A DNA stretch of 64,000 bases from Betaproteobacteria bacterium (GTDB lineage: Bacteria > Pseudomonadota > Gammaproteobacteria > Burkholderiales > JACQAP01), in NCBI GenBank assembly GCA_016194905.1, contig JACQAP010000016.1, positions 50,415 through 114,414 on the forward strand, read 5' to 3'. The notes under the pieces were generated by a model. The model was not told the origin of the DNA and searched no databases. It saw nothing but the letters and a program-made list of their open reading frames with translations. The first letter of the stretch is position 1. Each line of letters opens with the position of its first letter. Shown in pieces: positions 24,973 through 34,358 of the stretch. The translations under genes and the position numbers were made by a program.

Positions 24973-25374
24973 AGGCGGCTTATCGTTGTTTTACCGTCGA
25001 AATTGCGGTAAGACTAAACGGTTTCCGCGGCCAGTACCAGAGCCGGAACGCGTTCGAATATCAAGGGAAGGAAAGGAGGAAACGATGGTCGCCAAGTCGT
25101 CGCGATCCCGTGCCCCTTCGATTGCCTGTTCCTCCGGCACGCAGTGAGGGAAGGCTACGCATCGTGTCCGCGCGCTGGATCGAGATTGGCGGCCACGCCT
25201 TCCGGGGTCGCGCCCTATGACCGCTGTCTGTGGTGCCGGGTGCGCGATCGAAGCGGTGCTTTTCGGCGGCGCGCCTGGATCCGGCGCAAGCAGGATCCGG
25301 GTCGATCCCGGGTGTGACACGGCGATCGCCACATGCTGATTTGGCGCGGGGCAGTTGCGGAATACAGGCCATTG
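24973..25374. other. Intergenic region before the rubrerythrin promoter
   Basis: No gene is well supported in these 400 bases. The only coding hint is the very short frame at 25085-25147 described separately. Confidence 0.5.
25085..25147 (+). CDS. Possible 20-residue small protein
   Basis: A 20-codon frame (MVAKSSRSRAPSIACSSGTQ) starts seven bases after the strong ribosome binding site AAAGGAGG. The peptide is basic and Ser-rich. Only the binding site supports it; codon evidence is too short to judge. Confidence 0.28.
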   Translation: MVAKSSRSRAPSIACSSGTQ

Positions 25375-25403
25375 TTGACTTGGCCCGCACCCATGTCTAC
25401 ACT
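25375..25403 (+). promoter_or_regulatory. Predicted sigma70 promoter of the rubrerythrin operon
   Basis: TTGACT at 25375-25380 and TACACT at 25398-25403 are separated by 17 bases. They lie about 100 bases before the rubrerythrin start. Confidence 0.72.
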
Positions 25404-25413
25404 TGGTTTACAG

Positions 25414-25430
25414 ATTAGATTTAGTCTAAT
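25414..25430. promoter_or_regulatory. Dyad at the rubrerythrin transcription start
   Basis: ATTAGA-N5-TCTAAT is a perfect inverted repeat placed at the expected +1 region, where a repressor would block transcription. A peroxide or iron regulator would suit the gene content, but the regulator is not identified. Confidence 0.5.
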
Positions 25431-25504
25431 TCAGGGGGGGGTGGCGGAACGGTTCGATGCCGCCGTCCGATTTGACACAACTCGTAAAGATAACAGGAGT
25501 CATT

Positions 25505-25927
25505 ATGAAAGCACTCAAAGGTTCGAAGACCGAACAAAGCCTGAAGGATGCATTCGCAGGCGAGTCCCAGGCCAACCGTCGCTACCTCTATTTCGCGGCG
25601 AAGGCCGACGTGGAAGGTCAGAACGACGTGGCATCGGTTTTCCGTTCGACCGCGGAAGGTGAAACCGGCCATGCGCATGGCCACCTCGAATATCTGGAAT
25701 CCGTCGGCGATCCGGCGACCGGCCTGCCGATCGGCCGTTCCCGTGACAATCTGAAGGCGGCGATTGCCGGCGAAACTCACGAGTACACCGATATGTATCC
25801 CGGCATGGCCAAGGGCGCCCGCGACGAAGGTTTCGATGAAATTGCGGATTGGTTCGAGACGCTGGCCAAAGCCGAGCGTTCCCACGCCAACCGCTTCCAG
25901 AAGGCCCTCGACGCCCTGGCAGACTGA
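25505..25927 (+). CDS. Rubrerythrin-family protein without rubredoxin domain
   Basis: The 140-residue product is a ferritin-like di-iron protein of the rubrerythrin group. Ligand-type residues appear in [30 protein letters not shown] and [10 protein letters not shown]. The C-terminal rubredoxin module with two CxxC pairs is absent, as in short rubrerythrins (sulerythrin/erythrin type). It would reduce peroxide or buffer iron in the cytoplasm. ATG 25505 follows AGGAG. It leads an operon with a cysteine-rich Fe-S oxidoreductase and a DUF3501 gene, a trio often found together. Confidence 0.92.
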   Translation: MKALKGSKTEQSLKDAFAGESQANRRYLYFAAKADVEGQNDVASVFRSTAEGETGHAHGHLEYLESVGDPATGLPIGRSRDNLKAAIAGETHEYTDMYPGMAKGARDEGFDEIADWFETLAKAERSHANRFQKALDALAD

Positions 25928-26035
25928 AGGCGTCCAAGTAAAGGGAGGCAGAGTGAAGGGGGAAGGGTCGAAAGCCTTCCCCGGTCGTCCCTTTGTTCCC
26001 TTCACGCATTCACTCGTCACCCATTGACTTTTCAA

Positions 26036-27379
26036 ATGACCGTCCGCGAAGGTTCGCTCGAAGCGCCGACAAGACATCCGATCGATTGGCAGTCCGCCGA
26101 CTTCTATGACGAGGACAAGGTGCACGCCGAGATGCATCGCGTCTTCGACATCTGTCACGGTTGCCGCCGCTGCGTCAATCTTTGCACCGCGTTCCCGACG
26201 TTGTTCGATCTGATCGATGACGGCAAGACCGGCGAACTGGATGGCGTCGACAGGCAAGACTTCGGAAAAGTCGTCGACAAATGCTATCTGTGCGACATGT
26301 GCTTCATGTCCAAGTGTCCGTACGTGCCGCCGCATCCCTGGAACATCGACTTCCCGCACCTCATGCTGCGGGCCAAGGCGGCCAAGTTCAAAAGTGGCGG
26401 GACGACGTTTCGCGACAAGCTGCTGACCAGCACCGATGCCGTCGGCAAGCTGGCTTCGATCCCGGTGGTGGTGCAGATGGTCAACGCGGTCAACAAGGCG
26501 CCGGTCGCGCGCAAGGTGATGGATTCCATGCTCGGCGTGCACAAGGACCGGGTGTTGCCGGAATACACCAGTGCACGGTTCCGCGGAACCGCGCGGCCGG
26601 ATTCGTCGTTTCCGGTGAAGGACGGCAAGAACGCACCCGGCAAGGTGGCAATCTTCTCCACCTGTTACGTGAATTACAACGAGCCCGGTATCGGGCACGA
26701 TCTGCTGAAGATCCTGAAGCACAACGAAATCCCGGCCATCCTCGTCGAGAAAGAGGCCTGTTGCGGCATGCCCAAACTCGAACTGGGCGACCTCGAAACG
26801 GTTGCGAAGCTCAAGCACGCCAACATTCCGGTGCTCGCGAAGCTGGCCAAGGCAGGTTACGCCATCCTTACGGCGGTGCCGTCCTGTACGTTGATGTTCA
26901 AGCAGGAACTGCCGCTGATGTTTCCGGACGATCCCGACGTCAAGGCGGTACGGGAAGCAATGTTCGACCCATTCGAGTATCTGATCATGCGCAACAGGGA
27001 CGGGCTGCTGAACAAGGATTTCAAGACGCCGCTGGGCAAGGTTTCGTATCACATCCCCTGTCATCTGCGCGTGCAGAACATGGGGCAGAAGACGCGCGAG
27101 ATGTTCGAACTCGTGCCGCAGACCGAGGTCAACACAGTGGAGCGCTGTGCGGGCCACGACGGCACCTGGGGCGTAAAAAGCGAATTTTTCGCGGACTCGA
27201 TGAAAATCGGCCGGCCGGTATTCCGCCAGATGGCGTCCACCGCACCCGACTACGTGAGTTCGGATTGCGCGATCGCCGGCCGCCACATACGGCAGGGTAT
27301 CGAAGAGGGTGATCCTGGTGAGGGCAGGGCGGAGAAGCAGCATCCGCTGACGCTCATCCGCATTGCCTACGGCCTTTGA
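26036..27379 (+). CDS. Fe-S oxidoreductase, GlpC/HdrD-like
   Basis: The protein of about 447 residues has two N-terminal [4Fe-4S] motifs (CHGCRRCVNLC and CYLCDMCFMSKC) and two C-terminal CCG-type domains: CCGMPKLELGD and a diverged second copy around HIPCHLRVQ. This is the electron-transfer layout of GlpC, glycolate oxidase GlcF and heterodisulfide reductase HdrD. Its partner is probably the rubrerythrin encoded 108 bases upstream, for peroxide reduction. I place the start at ATG 26036; TTG 26024 in frame is the alternative. Confidence 0.9.
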   Translation: MTVREGSLEAPTRHPIDWQSADFYDEDKVHAEMHRVFDICHGCRRCVNLCTAFPTLFDLIDDGKTGELDGVDRQDFGKVVDKCYLCDMCFMSKCPYVPPHPWNIDFPHLMLRAKAAKFKSGGTTFRDKLLTSTDAVGKLASIPVVVQMVNAVNKAPVARKVMDSMLGVHKDRVLPEYTSARFRGTARPDSSFPVKDGKNAPGKVAIFSTCYVNYNEPGIGHDLLKILKHNEIPAILVEKEACCGMPKLELGDLETVAKLKHANIPVLAKLAKAGYAILTAVPSCTLMFKQELPLMFPDDPDVKAVREAMFDPFEYLIMRNRDGLLNKDFKTPLGKVSYHIPCHLRVQNMGQKTREMFELVPQTEVNTVERCAGHDGTWGVKSEFFADSMKIGRPVFRQMASTAPDYVSSDCAIAGRHIRQGIEEGDPGEGRAEKQHPLTLIRIAYGL

Positions 27380-27417
27380 CCTTGCACGCAGCCGAATACG
27401 ATCGCAAGAGGACGCAA

Positions 27418-28005
27418 ATGGTCGCGATTACCGCAGCGAGCCTGATGTCTCTCGAACAATACGCCAAGGCGCGCAAGGGATTCCGCGAACGGGTTCTGGC
27501 CCACAAGAAGAACCGTACCGTGCAGCTTGGCGAACACGTCACCCTGGTGTTCGAGGACGAACTGACCATGCGTTACCAGATCCAGGAGATGTTGCGCGTG
27601 GAGCGCATCTTCGAGGAGGAGGGCATACGCGACGAACTGGATGCCTACAACCCGCTGGTGCCGGACGGCAGCAACTGGAAGGCGACAATGTTGATCGAGT
27701 ATCCGTACATCGAAGAGCGCCGCATGGCGCTGGCAAAACTGATTGGCGTCGAAGACCGCGTCTGGGTCAAAGTCGCCGGGCAGCCGCGCATCTATGCGAT
27801 CGCCGACGAAGACCTCGACCGGGAAAATGAAGACAAGACCTCGGCGGTCCACTTCCTGCGCTTCGAACTGTCCGGACCGATGAAGCAGGCGCTAAAGGAC
27901 GGAGCCGCGTTGTCGGTGGGCGTGGACCACCCGAACTATTCAGCGACGATAGACAAGGCATTGGCCGGAACGGCGGACTCCCTGCTGAAAGACCTGGTGT
28001 TCTAG
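27418..28005 (+). CDS. DUF3501 family protein
   Basis: The 195-residue protein matches the DUF3501 family, a conserved partner of rubrerythrin and Fe-S oxidoreductase genes. Sequence landmarks are EQYAKARKGFRERVLAHKK near 13-31, ELTMRYQIQEMLRVERIF near 48-65, and DELDAYNPLVPDG near 73-85. No catalytic motif is evident. ATG 27418 with AGAGGA upstream is preferred over the TTG at 27376 that overlaps the previous stop. It ends the operon; a strong terminator follows. Confidence 0.85.
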   Translation: MVAITAASLMSLEQYAKARKGFRERVLAHKKNRTVQLGEHVTLVFEDELTMRYQIQEMLRVERIFEEEGIRDELDAYNPLVPDGSNWKATMLIEYPYIEERRMALAKLIGVEDRVWVKVAGQPRIYAIADEDLDRENEDKTSAVHFLRFELSGPMKQALKDGAALSVGVDHPNYSATIDKALAGTADSLLKDLVF

Positions 28006-28042
28006 AATCGGTTTTCTGATTCGTCGGTCTAACCAGTACAAT

Positions 28043-28075
28043 AACGGCGACCTTCGGGTCGCCGTTGGTTTTTCG
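28043..28075 (+). terminator. Rho-independent terminator after the DUF3501 gene
   Basis: AACGGCGACC pairs perfectly with GGTCGCCGTT around a stable TTCG loop, followed by GGTTTTTC. Confidence 0.92.
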
Positions 28076-28098
28076 GAAACCGAACTACGAGGAGCACG

Positions 28099-29304
28099 AT
28101 GCTGGAATCCCGCATGATCGGCATGCTTGAGGACCGCCTGAAGCGTGTACGCCTCCCCATCAGCATGACCCTCTGGAACGGCAGCACCATCCGATCCGGT
28201 CCGGACGCGCATTTGCGCTTGACGGTGAAATCCCCGAAGGCGCTGATGTCGCTCGCCAATCCCAGCCTGGGCGGGATCGCCAGGGCATACGTCGAAGGCC
28301 AGCTTGACCTGGACGGTGACATTCGCGAGACCATCCGGCTTGGCGAAGGACTGGTCTCCGGAGATTCGACCCCTTACAGCAATCGTTCGAACATTTGGAA
28401 GTGGTGGCGGCATACCCGGCCGGCCGATCGCAAGAACATCCAGCACCACTATGACGTCGGCAATGATTTCTATGGTTTGTGGCTCGATAGGAACCGCGTC
28501 TACTCGTGCGCCTATTTCAAGAAGTCCGGTGATACGCTCGACGTCGCCCAGGAGCAGAAGCTCGATCTCATCTGCCGTAAGCTCGATCTCAAGCCCGGCG
28601 AGCGATTCCTCGATGTTGGCTGCGGCTGGGGCGGTTTGATCCTGTGGGCGACCCGGCAATACAACGTCAAGGCGCTCGGCATCACGTTGTCGGACGAACA
28701 GCACGCCTATGCGACCGAGCGCATCAGGGAGTTGGGTTTGGAAGGCCGCTGCGAAGTGCGGCTGATGGACTATCGGGATGTGGGTGAGGGTCAGCCCTTC
28801 GACAAAATCGCCAGCGTCGGCATGTTCGAGCACGTGGGAAAGCGCAATCTCAAGGCGTATTTCGGGAAAATCTTCCGGCTGCTCAAACCCGGCGGGATGG
28901 TTATGAACCACGGCATCACAACCAATTCATTGGAAGATGCCGAGCTCGGCAGCGGTATCGGGGATTTTGTGGAGGAGTACGTATTTCCCGGGGGTGAGCT
29001 GGTGCACGTCTCACGCGTTCTGTCGGAAATGTCGGAACAGGGGTTGGAACCCTGGGACGCTGAATGCCTCAGGCCGCACTACGCAAAGACCCTGTGGGAA
29101 TGGGTCGGCAGGCTGGAGGCGAAACAGGAAGAAGCGCGCCGCATCGTCGGCGAGAAGATGTACCGCATCTGGCGCATCTACATGGCCGGTTCGGCGCACG
29201 CCTTCGATCGCGGCTGGATCTCCATATTCCAGATACTCGGAACGAAGTCTTTGCCGGATGGTTCGGTGCCCCATCCGCTGACGCGGGATCACGTTTACCG
29301 ATGA
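28099..29304 (+). CDS. Cyclopropane-fatty-acid synthase family methyltransferase
   Basis: The 401-residue protein belongs to the Cfa/mycolic acid cyclopropane synthase family. The SAM-binding motif LDVGCGWGGL is at about 173-182, preceded by the QHHYDVGNDFY segment typical of Cfa. It transfers a methyl or methylene group to unsaturated acyl chains in membrane phospholipids. GAGG precedes ATG 28099. The stop overlaps the start of a CNP1-like lipoprotein gene (ATGA). Whether it makes a cyclopropane ring or a methyl branch cannot be told. Confidence 0.92.
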   Translation: MLESRMIGMLEDRLKRVRLPISMTLWNGSTIRSGPDAHLRLTVKSPKALMSLANPSLGGIARAYVEGQLDLDGDIRETIRLGEGLVSGDSTPYSNRSNIWKWWRHTRPADRKNIQHHYDVGNDFYGLWLDRNRVYSCAYFKKSGDTLDVAQEQKLDLICRKLDLKPGERFLDVGCGWGGLILWATRQYNVKALGITLSDEQHAYATERIRELGLEGRCEVRLMDYRDVGEGQPFDKIASVGMFEHVGKRNLKAYFGKIFRLLKPGGMVMNHGITTNSLEDAELGSGIGDFVEEYVFPGGELVHVSRVLSEMSEQGLEPWDAECLRPHYAKTLWEWVGRLEAKQEEARRIVGEKMYRIWRIYMAGSAHAFDRGWISIFQILGTKSLPDGSVPHPLTRDHVYR

Positions 29305-29882
29305 GGGTGCGCCACACCGCGCGCGCGCGCTGGCTGGTCATCGCTTTCCTCTCGTTCGTCATTGCGGGGTGCGGGAGCAGCACGCCACCGAACGTGAAAT
29401 CGTCTCAGCGCGGCATGCCGAAGAACGTCGGCGGCGTGATCGAAGAAAAGGATTTCAGGGAGGCTGATGTCGAGTTGCCGCCATACCCCGGCGAGTCCGA
29501 TCTCACCGAGTTCCGGTTGCGGCGTAATTCGAATAATCGCTATTACGTAGATATCAAGTCGATAGCGATCGGTCCGGACCGGGTCGTGCGCTACAGCGCA
29601 GTGATCAAATCACCATCCGGCGCACTCAATACGAGCTATGAAGGCCTGCGCTGCAAGACCTCGGAGTTCAAGGTCTATGCTTACGGCATCAGGAGCGGCG
29701 AATGGACAAAGGCGCGCGATTCGCAATGGCGCCGGATAGAAAGATCGAGCGCGGATTTTCGCTTTACCTTGTACAAGGATTACTTCTGTGACATCGAGGC
29801 GATTGCCGGGCGAAACGAGAAAGACCTGATTGCCAATCTGAAGGGCAATCCGCTCAACAACATTACCGACAAGAATCGGTGA
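29301..29882 (+). CDS. CNP1-like family lipoprotein
   Basis: The 193-residue product begins with a lipoprotein signal: basic MRVRHTARAR, hydrophobic core WLVIAFLSFV and lipobox IAGC near residue 27. The mature part matches the CNP1-like family, including the FRLRRNSNNRYYVD and TSYEGLRCKT blocks. It should be anchored in the outer membrane, facing the periplasm. Function is unknown. The start overlaps the Cfa-type stop by four bases, so it is co-expressed with it. A longer upstream frame is not coding. Confidence 0.85.
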   Translation: MRVRHTARARWLVIAFLSFVIAGCGSSTPPNVKSSQRGMPKNVGGVIEEKDFREADVELPPYPGESDLTEFRLRRNSNNRYYVDIKSIAIGPDRVVRYSAVIKSPSGALNTSYEGLRCKTSEFKVYAYGIRSGEWTKARDSQWRRIERSSADFRFTLYKDYFCDIEAIAGRNEKDLIANLKGNPLNNITDKNR

Positions 29883-29931
29883 GCCGTCCGTCCTGCGGAC
29901 TGGACTTGCTGAAGCAAGTTAGCCTGCGCCG

Positions 29932-29966
29932 CAATCTGGTTTTGCTCTCAGAGCAAAACCAGATTG
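29932..29966. terminator. Strong hairpin over the proB stop codon
   Basis: The 16-nt arm CAATCTGGTTTTGCTC pairs perfectly with GAGCAAAACCAGATTG. The 3-nt loop is the proB stop codon itself. No long T-run follows, so it may protect the mRNA end or terminate in both directions. Confidence 0.7.
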
Positions 29967-31066
29967 TCCCGGTGGATCAATTCCGGCTCGTCAACATAGC
30001 CGAGCCGCGCCTCGATTTCATGGCTCGGCGATTTGAGAATCTTGCGCGTCTCGGCCGAATTGTAGTTCACCAGTCCACGCGCGATTTCGTGGCCTTTCGA
30101 ATCCATGCAGCTCACAACCTCGCCGCGTTCGAATTCACCCGTCGCTTCGAATACGCCGATCGGCAGGAGGCTTTTTCCCTCGGTCTTGAGCGCCCGGGCG
30201 GCGCCATCGTCCAGTTTGAGCTTGCCGCGCACCTGCAGGTGATCCGCCATCCATTGTTTGCGTGCCGCCAGTGTCATTGTTTCCGCGATCAGTTGCGTGC
30301 CTATCGCTTCGCCTGAGGCCAGCCTCACCAGCACATCTGGTTCGCGTCCCGACGCGATGATAGTGGCCGCCCCGCTGCGCGCAGCACGTTTCGCTGCAAG
30401 AACTTTCGTCAGCATGCCGCCGCTGCCGACGTGGCTGCCGACGCCTCCCGCCATTTTCTCCAGCGCGGGATCGCCGGCCTTGGCTTCACTGACCAGTTCC
30501 GCATCGGGATGGCGACGCGGATCCTTGGTATAAAGTCCGGGCTGATCGGTCAGGATGACCAGGGCGTCCGCCTCGATCAGATTGGTGACCAGCGCTGCCA
30601 GCGTGTCGTTGTCGCCGAAGCGGATTTCGTCGGTGGCAACGGTATCGTTTTCGTTGATCACCGGGACTACGCCGAGGTCAATCAACGTCCGCAGCGTCGA
30701 ACGCGCATTCAGATAGCGCTTGCGATCCGCCAGATCTTCATGTGTCAGCAGTACCTGGGCGGTATGCAAGTCGTGCTTGCGAAAGCAGGATTCGTAGGCT
30801 TCGACCAGACCCATCTGGCCGACAGCGGCGGCGGCCTGCAACTCGTGAAGCGCGTTCGGGCGGCGCTTCCAGCCGAGGCGCTGCATGCCTTCCGCGACTG
30901 CGCCGCTCGAAACCAGCACGATGTCCTTCTTGCGGCGCTTGAGTTCGACGATCTGTTCCGCCCAGCGTGCGAGGGCAACATGATCGAGTCCCTGGCCCTC
31001 GTTTGTTACGAGGCTGCTGCCGACCTTGACGACCAGGCGCCTGGCTTCTGCCGCGATGGATTTCAT
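29948..31066 (-). CDS. proB: Glutamate 5-kinase
   Basis: The 372-residue enzyme phosphorylates L-glutamate, the first step of proline synthesis. The amino-acid kinase domain starts [16 protein letters not shown], with the [20 protein letters not shown] block typical of ProB, and a C-terminal PUA domain occupies about 275-372. The start at 31066 is chosen for the family N-terminus; a longer frame overlaps the obgE end. It lies 20 bases after obgE on the same strand in the conserved rplU-rpmA-obgE-proB order. Proline feedback acts on the kinase domain in this family. Confidence 0.96.
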   Translation of the reverse strand: MKSIAAEARRLVVKVGSSLVTNEGQGLDHVALARWAEQIVELKRRKKDIVLVSSGAVAEGMQRLGWKRRPNALHELQAAAAVGQMGLVEAYESCFRKHDLHTAQVLLTHEDLADRKRYLNARSTLRTLIDLGVVPVINENDTVATDEIRFGDNDTLAALVTNLIEADALVILTDQPGLYTKDPRRHPDAELVSEAKAGDPALEKMAGGVGSHVGSGGMLTKVLAAKRAARSGAATIIASGREPDVLVRLASGEAIGTQLIAETMTLAARKQWMADHLQVRGKLKLDDGAARALKTEGKSLLPIGVFEATGEFERGEVVSCMDSKGHEIARGLVNYNSAETRKILKSPSHEIEARLGYVDEPELIHRDNLVLL

Positions 31067-31085
31067 TCCTGTACGGCGCTCCGGG

Positions 31086-32147
31086 TCATCCGGTGTTTTC
31101 CGCGGTCTCGGCAGTTTCGATTCTGGCGTTGCGTTCCAGGTGTTCCATGATCGCGAAAGTGAGCTCGCGCCCCCCTTCCCCGGTGAGCGCCGAAATGATA
31201 AAGGTTTTCTCGGGTTCGGAAACGAGGCTGGAGTACGCCGACAGGAAAGCCTGGATCCTCTGGTCACGCTCCTCCGGCGCGATCAGGTCGACCTTGTTCA
31301 ACACCAGCCAGCGTGACTTGCGAAACAACGCCTCGTCGTACTTGCGCAACTCTTCGACAATGGCGCGTGCGTCATTTGCAGGTTCTGCGTTCTCGTCGAA
31401 CGGTGCGATGTCCACAAGATGAAGCAACAATCGGGTTCGCTGCAGGTGACGCAGGAATTGATGGCCAAGGCCGGCACCCTCCGCCGCACCTTCGATCAGA
31501 CCGGGAATGTCCGCGATCACGAAACTGCGGTTTTCGTCCACGCGCACTACACCGAGATTCGGGTGCAGCGTAGTGAAGGGATAGTCCGCGACTTTCGGCC
31601 GTGCCGCGGACACGGAGCGTATGTAGGTGGATTTACCGGCGTTCGGCATGCCGAGGAGGCCGACGTCGGCCAGAACCTTGAGTTCGAGCTTCAAACGGCG
31701 GCTCTCGCCAGGCGTACCCGGCGTGCATTGGCGCGGCGAGCGGTTGGTGCTCGACTTGAAATGGATGTTTCCCAGGCCGCCTTGCCCGCCTTTGGCCAGC
31801 ATTGCGGTCTGGCCGTCGACGGAGAGGTCCGCCAGCACTTCGCCGGACTCGATATCGCTTACCACGGTGCCGACGGGAAAACGCAAAGTGATGTCGTCTG
31901 CTGCTTTGCCGTAGCAATCGGACCCGTGACCTTTTTCGCCGTTGCGCGAGCGATGAATGCGGGCATAGCGATACTCGACCAGCGTATTGATATTGCGATC
32001 GGCTACGGCAAGAATGCTGCCGCCGCGGCCACCGTCACCGCCGTCCGGGCCGCCGCGTGGTATGAATTTCTCGCGTCTGAAACTCGCGATTCCGTCCCCG
32101 CCTTTTCCGGCGTGCACTTCGATAGTGGATTCGTCGACGAATTTCAT
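31086..32147 (-). CDS. obgE: GTPase ObgE/CgtA
   Basis: The 353-residue protein has the glycine-rich Obg fold (about 1-158, with repeated GG motifs such as [12 protein letters not shown]) and a GTPase domain. G1 is GMPNAGKS near 166-173, G3 is DIPG near 213-216 and G4 NKVD near 282-285. It acts in late assembly of the 50S ribosomal subunit and in stress control. It follows rpmA, separated by a terminator-like hairpin, in the standard order. Confidence 0.97.
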   Translation of the reverse strand: MKFVDESTIEVHAGKGGDGIASFRREKFIPRGGPDGGDGGRGGSILAVADRNINTLVEYRYARIHRSRNGEKGHGSDCYGKAADDITLRFPVGTVVSDIESGEVLADLSVDGQTAMLAKGGQGGLGNIHFKSSTNRSPRQCTPGTPGESRRLKLELKVLADVGLLGMPNAGKSTYIRSVSAARPKVADYPFTTLHPNLGVVRVDENRSFVIADIPGLIEGAAEGAGLGHQFLRHLQRTRLLLHLVDIAPFDENAEPANDARAIVEELRKYDEALFRKSRWLVLNKVDLIAPEERDQRIQAFLSAYSSLVSEPEKTFIISALTGEGGRELTFAIMEHLERNARIETAETAENTG

Positions 32148-32187
32148 AATTCAATGCGTACCATAAGCCGTCAAGCCGGAAATAAAA

Positions 32188-32213
32188 AAGCCCTACCGGA
32201 ACCGATAGGGCTT
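32188..32213 (-). terminator. Rho-independent terminator after rpmA
   Basis: AAGCCCTATCGG pairs with CCGGTAGGGCTT on the minus strand with one mismatch and is followed by TTTTATTT. It can attenuate transcription between rpmA and obgE. Confidence 0.82.
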
Positions 32214-32233
32214 CTTGCCAAATCCGGGAAACC

Positions 32234-32491
32234 TTACGCCGGCACGATGCTGACGGTCTTTTTCCTGGACGGGCCCTTGATCGCGAAAGCCACCGTGCCT
32301 GTGATCTTGGCGAACAATGTGTGGTCCTTGCCGATGCCGACGTTCTCGCCGGGATGAACCTGGGTGCCGCGCTGGCGCACGATGATGCTGCCTGCGGAAA
32401 TCACCTGTCCGCCATAACGCTTCACGCCGAGGCGCTTGGACTGTGAGTCGCGGCCGTTACGGGAACTGCCTCCTGCTTTTTTGTGTGCCAT
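32234..32491 (-). CDS. rpmA: 50S ribosomal protein L27
   Basis: The 85-residue protein begins [20 protein letters not shown], the classic L27 N-terminus that reaches the peptidyl transferase centre, and continues with the LGVKRYGGQ block. It is translated after rplU with a 13-base gap. The start at 32491 removes a spurious upstream extension. Confidence 0.98.
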   Translation of the reverse strand: MAHKKAGGSSRNGRDSQSKRLGVKRYGGQVISAGSIIVRQRGTQVHPGENVGIGKDHTLFAKITGTVAFAIKGPSRKKTVSIVPA

Positions 32492-32504
32492 GGTCTGCGG
32501 TTCC

Positions 32505-32813
32505 TTATGCCGAGATCGTGCCGATCTGGATCTCAGTGTAATTCTGCCGGTGCCCGCCGTGACGCTGATAATGCTTGCGCCGCCGCATCTTGAAAATATG
32601 CACCTTGTCGTGGCGGCCATGAGACACGACCGTCGCCTGAACGGACGCGCCAACTACCAGCGGTGCCCCGATCGAGACCTTGTCGCCGTCGGCAATCATC
32701 AGGACATCCAAGGTAATCTGGCTGCCCACGTCTGCAGGTAACTGTTCTACCTTGATTTTTTCGCCCGGGGCAACCCGGTACTGCTTGCCGCCGGTTTTTA
32801 TGACCGCATACAT
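32505..32813 (-). CDS. rplU: 50S ribosomal protein L21
   Basis: The 102-residue protein begins [14 protein letters not shown] and contains the [16 protein letters not shown] stretch near 75-90 that contacts 23S rRNA. It is the first gene of the rplU-rpmA-obgE-proB operon and diverges from ispB. The longer upstream frame is not coding. Confidence 0.98.
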   Translation of the reverse strand: MYAVIKTGGKQYRVAPGEKIKVEQLPADVGSQITLDVLMIADGDKVSIGAPLVVGASVQATVVSHGRHDKVHIFKMRRRKHYQRHGGHRQNYTEIQIGTISA

Positions 32814-32948
32814 GATAGAGCCCTCGGTACGCTTTTGAGGAAAGCCGCGCATATTACAAAAAAAGAAGGGCTTAGTAAAGCCGAATGGGTTTTGACCGGC
32901 TCGATCTGAAACAGGAGGCGAGTCAGCTATATCATACGCCCAGCTTCC

Positions 32949-32978
32949 TTGACACTTCTCCCGCGCAGTTTCTACCAT
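32949..32978 (+). promoter_or_regulatory. Predicted sigma70 promoter of ispB
   Basis: TTGACA (32949-32954) and TACCAT (32973-32978) are separated by 18 bases and lie just upstream of the ispB start at 33005. Confidence 0.55.
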
Positions 32979-33004
32979 CGCGCACTTTGCCTTCACCCCC
33001 GCTC

Positions 33005-33973
33005 GTGACCCCTGAAATCATCAAAGACCTGATTGCCGACGACATGAAACAGGTCGATGTCGTCATTCGTGATCGACTGAAGTCCGACGTGGTGCTGATC
33101 CGGCAGGTGGCCGATTACATCATAGGCGGCGGTGGCAAACGGCTGCGGCCCGCACTGGTAATCCTGTCGGCGGGAGCATGCGGCTACGCCGGACGACATC
33201 ATCACGAGCTGGCTGCGGTGGTCGAGTTCATCCACACCGCCACGCTGTTGCACGACGACGTCGTGGACGATTCGCACATGCGGCGTGGCCGCGCGACGGC
33301 AAATTCGATGTTTGGCAATGCGGCAGCCGTTCTGGTCGGAGACTTTCTCTATTCCCGAGCATTCCAGATGATGGTCGACGTGAAGAATATGCAGATCATG
33401 GAAGTATTGGCCGATGCAACCAATACCATCGCCGAAGGCGAGGTTATGCAGCTTCTGCACGTCCATAATGCCGACGTGAACGAGCAGGACTACCTGCGCG
33501 TGATCCGTTCGAAAACCGCAAAGCTGTTCGAGGCTTCAGGGCGACTCGGTGCCATTCTCGCCGGTGTGCCGCCGGCCCGGGAAAAGGCTTTGGCGGATTA
33601 CGGCATGCACCTCGGAACGGCATTCCAGCTGGTCGATGACATCCTCGATTACTCCGGAGATCTGGCCCAGACGGGGAAGAATCTCGGTGATGATCTTGCC
33701 GAAGGGAAGACCACTCTTCCTATCATTTATGCCATGCGCCATGGCAGCGCGGAGCAGGGGGGGATTATTCGCAATGCACTCATCGATGGCGGTTTGAGCG
33801 ATTTCGACCCCGTAATGAAAACAATGCAGGAGACCGGGGCCCTTGACTACACGCGCACCCAGGCCGAGGATTCGGCGCGCGAGGCACGCGAGGCAATCGC
33901 GGTGCTGCCTGATTCAAAATACAGGGATAGTTTGCTAGAATTAGCGACCTTTGCGGTGACCCGCAATTACTGA
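33005..33973 (+). CDS. ispB: Octaprenyl diphosphate synthase
   Basis: The 322-residue trans-prenyltransferase builds the C40 side chain of ubiquinone from IPP and farnesyl diphosphate. The first aspartate-rich motif DDVVDD is near 84-89, the second DDILD near 212-216. I place the start at GTG 33005 because [17 protein letters not shown] matches the family N-terminus; ATG 32885 in frame is within the promoter region. It diverges from rplU as in most beta- and gammaproteobacteria. Confidence 0.95.
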   Translation: MTPEIIKDLIADDMKQVDVVIRDRLKSDVVLIRQVADYIIGGGGKRLRPALVILSAGACGYAGRHHHELAAVVEFIHTATLLHDDVVDDSHMRRGRATANSMFGNAAAVLVGDFLYSRAFQMMVDVKNMQIMEVLADATNTIAEGEVMQLLHVHNADVNEQDYLRVIRSKTAKLFEASGRLGAILAGVPPAREKALADYGMHLGTAFQLVDDILDYSGDLAQTGKNLGDDLAEGKTTLPIIYAMRHGSAEQGGIIRNALIDGGLSDFDPVMKTMQETGALDYTRTQAEDSAREAREAIAVLPDSKYRDSLLELATFAVTRNY

Positions 33974-33983
33974 AACTCACCGT

Positions 33984-34060
<77 letters not shown>

Positions 34061-34088
34061 ATCCAAACATCTGCGCTGCGAGGTTCGC

Positions 34089-34337
34089 GTGGCAAAATTC
34101 CTCCTCGTCATCGCTGTCTTCATAGTCGTTTACCTGCTCCTGCGCAATCATGCGAAGAAATCGGGTGAAGCACCGCCGCCACACTCCGCATCGAAGCATG
34201 GCGAAGATGAAGATATGGTTCGATGCAGGGTCTGCGGCGTGCATCTGCCGACCAGCGAAGCCGTTACCTCCCGCGGCGACTTCTTTTGCAGCAAGGAGCA
34301 TTTGCATCTCGCCGACCGGGAAGGCGGAAAGCGCTAG
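34089..34337 (+). CDS. PP0621 family small membrane protein
   Basis: The 82-residue protein starts at GTG 34089. It has a single N-terminal transmembrane helix (about 3-19), a short polar linker, and a C-terminal zinc-finger-like module with CRVCGVHLP and FFCSKEHLHLA, giving four Cys/His candidates. It matches the PP0621 family, which typically lies just upstream of pilS. Function is unknown. Confidence 0.85.
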   Translation: MAKFLLVIAVFIVVYLLLRNHAKKSGEAPPPHSASKHGEDEDMVRCRVCGVHLPTSEAVTSRGDFFCSKEHLHLADREGGKR

Positions 34338-34358
34338 CCGCAATCGTTCCCGCGGCCG

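Noticed and set aside
25421..27343. 640-codon minus-strand frame spanning rubrerythrin and the Fe-S gene
   Set aside because: It crosses two separate genes and a repeat-like gap, which a real gene would not mirror.
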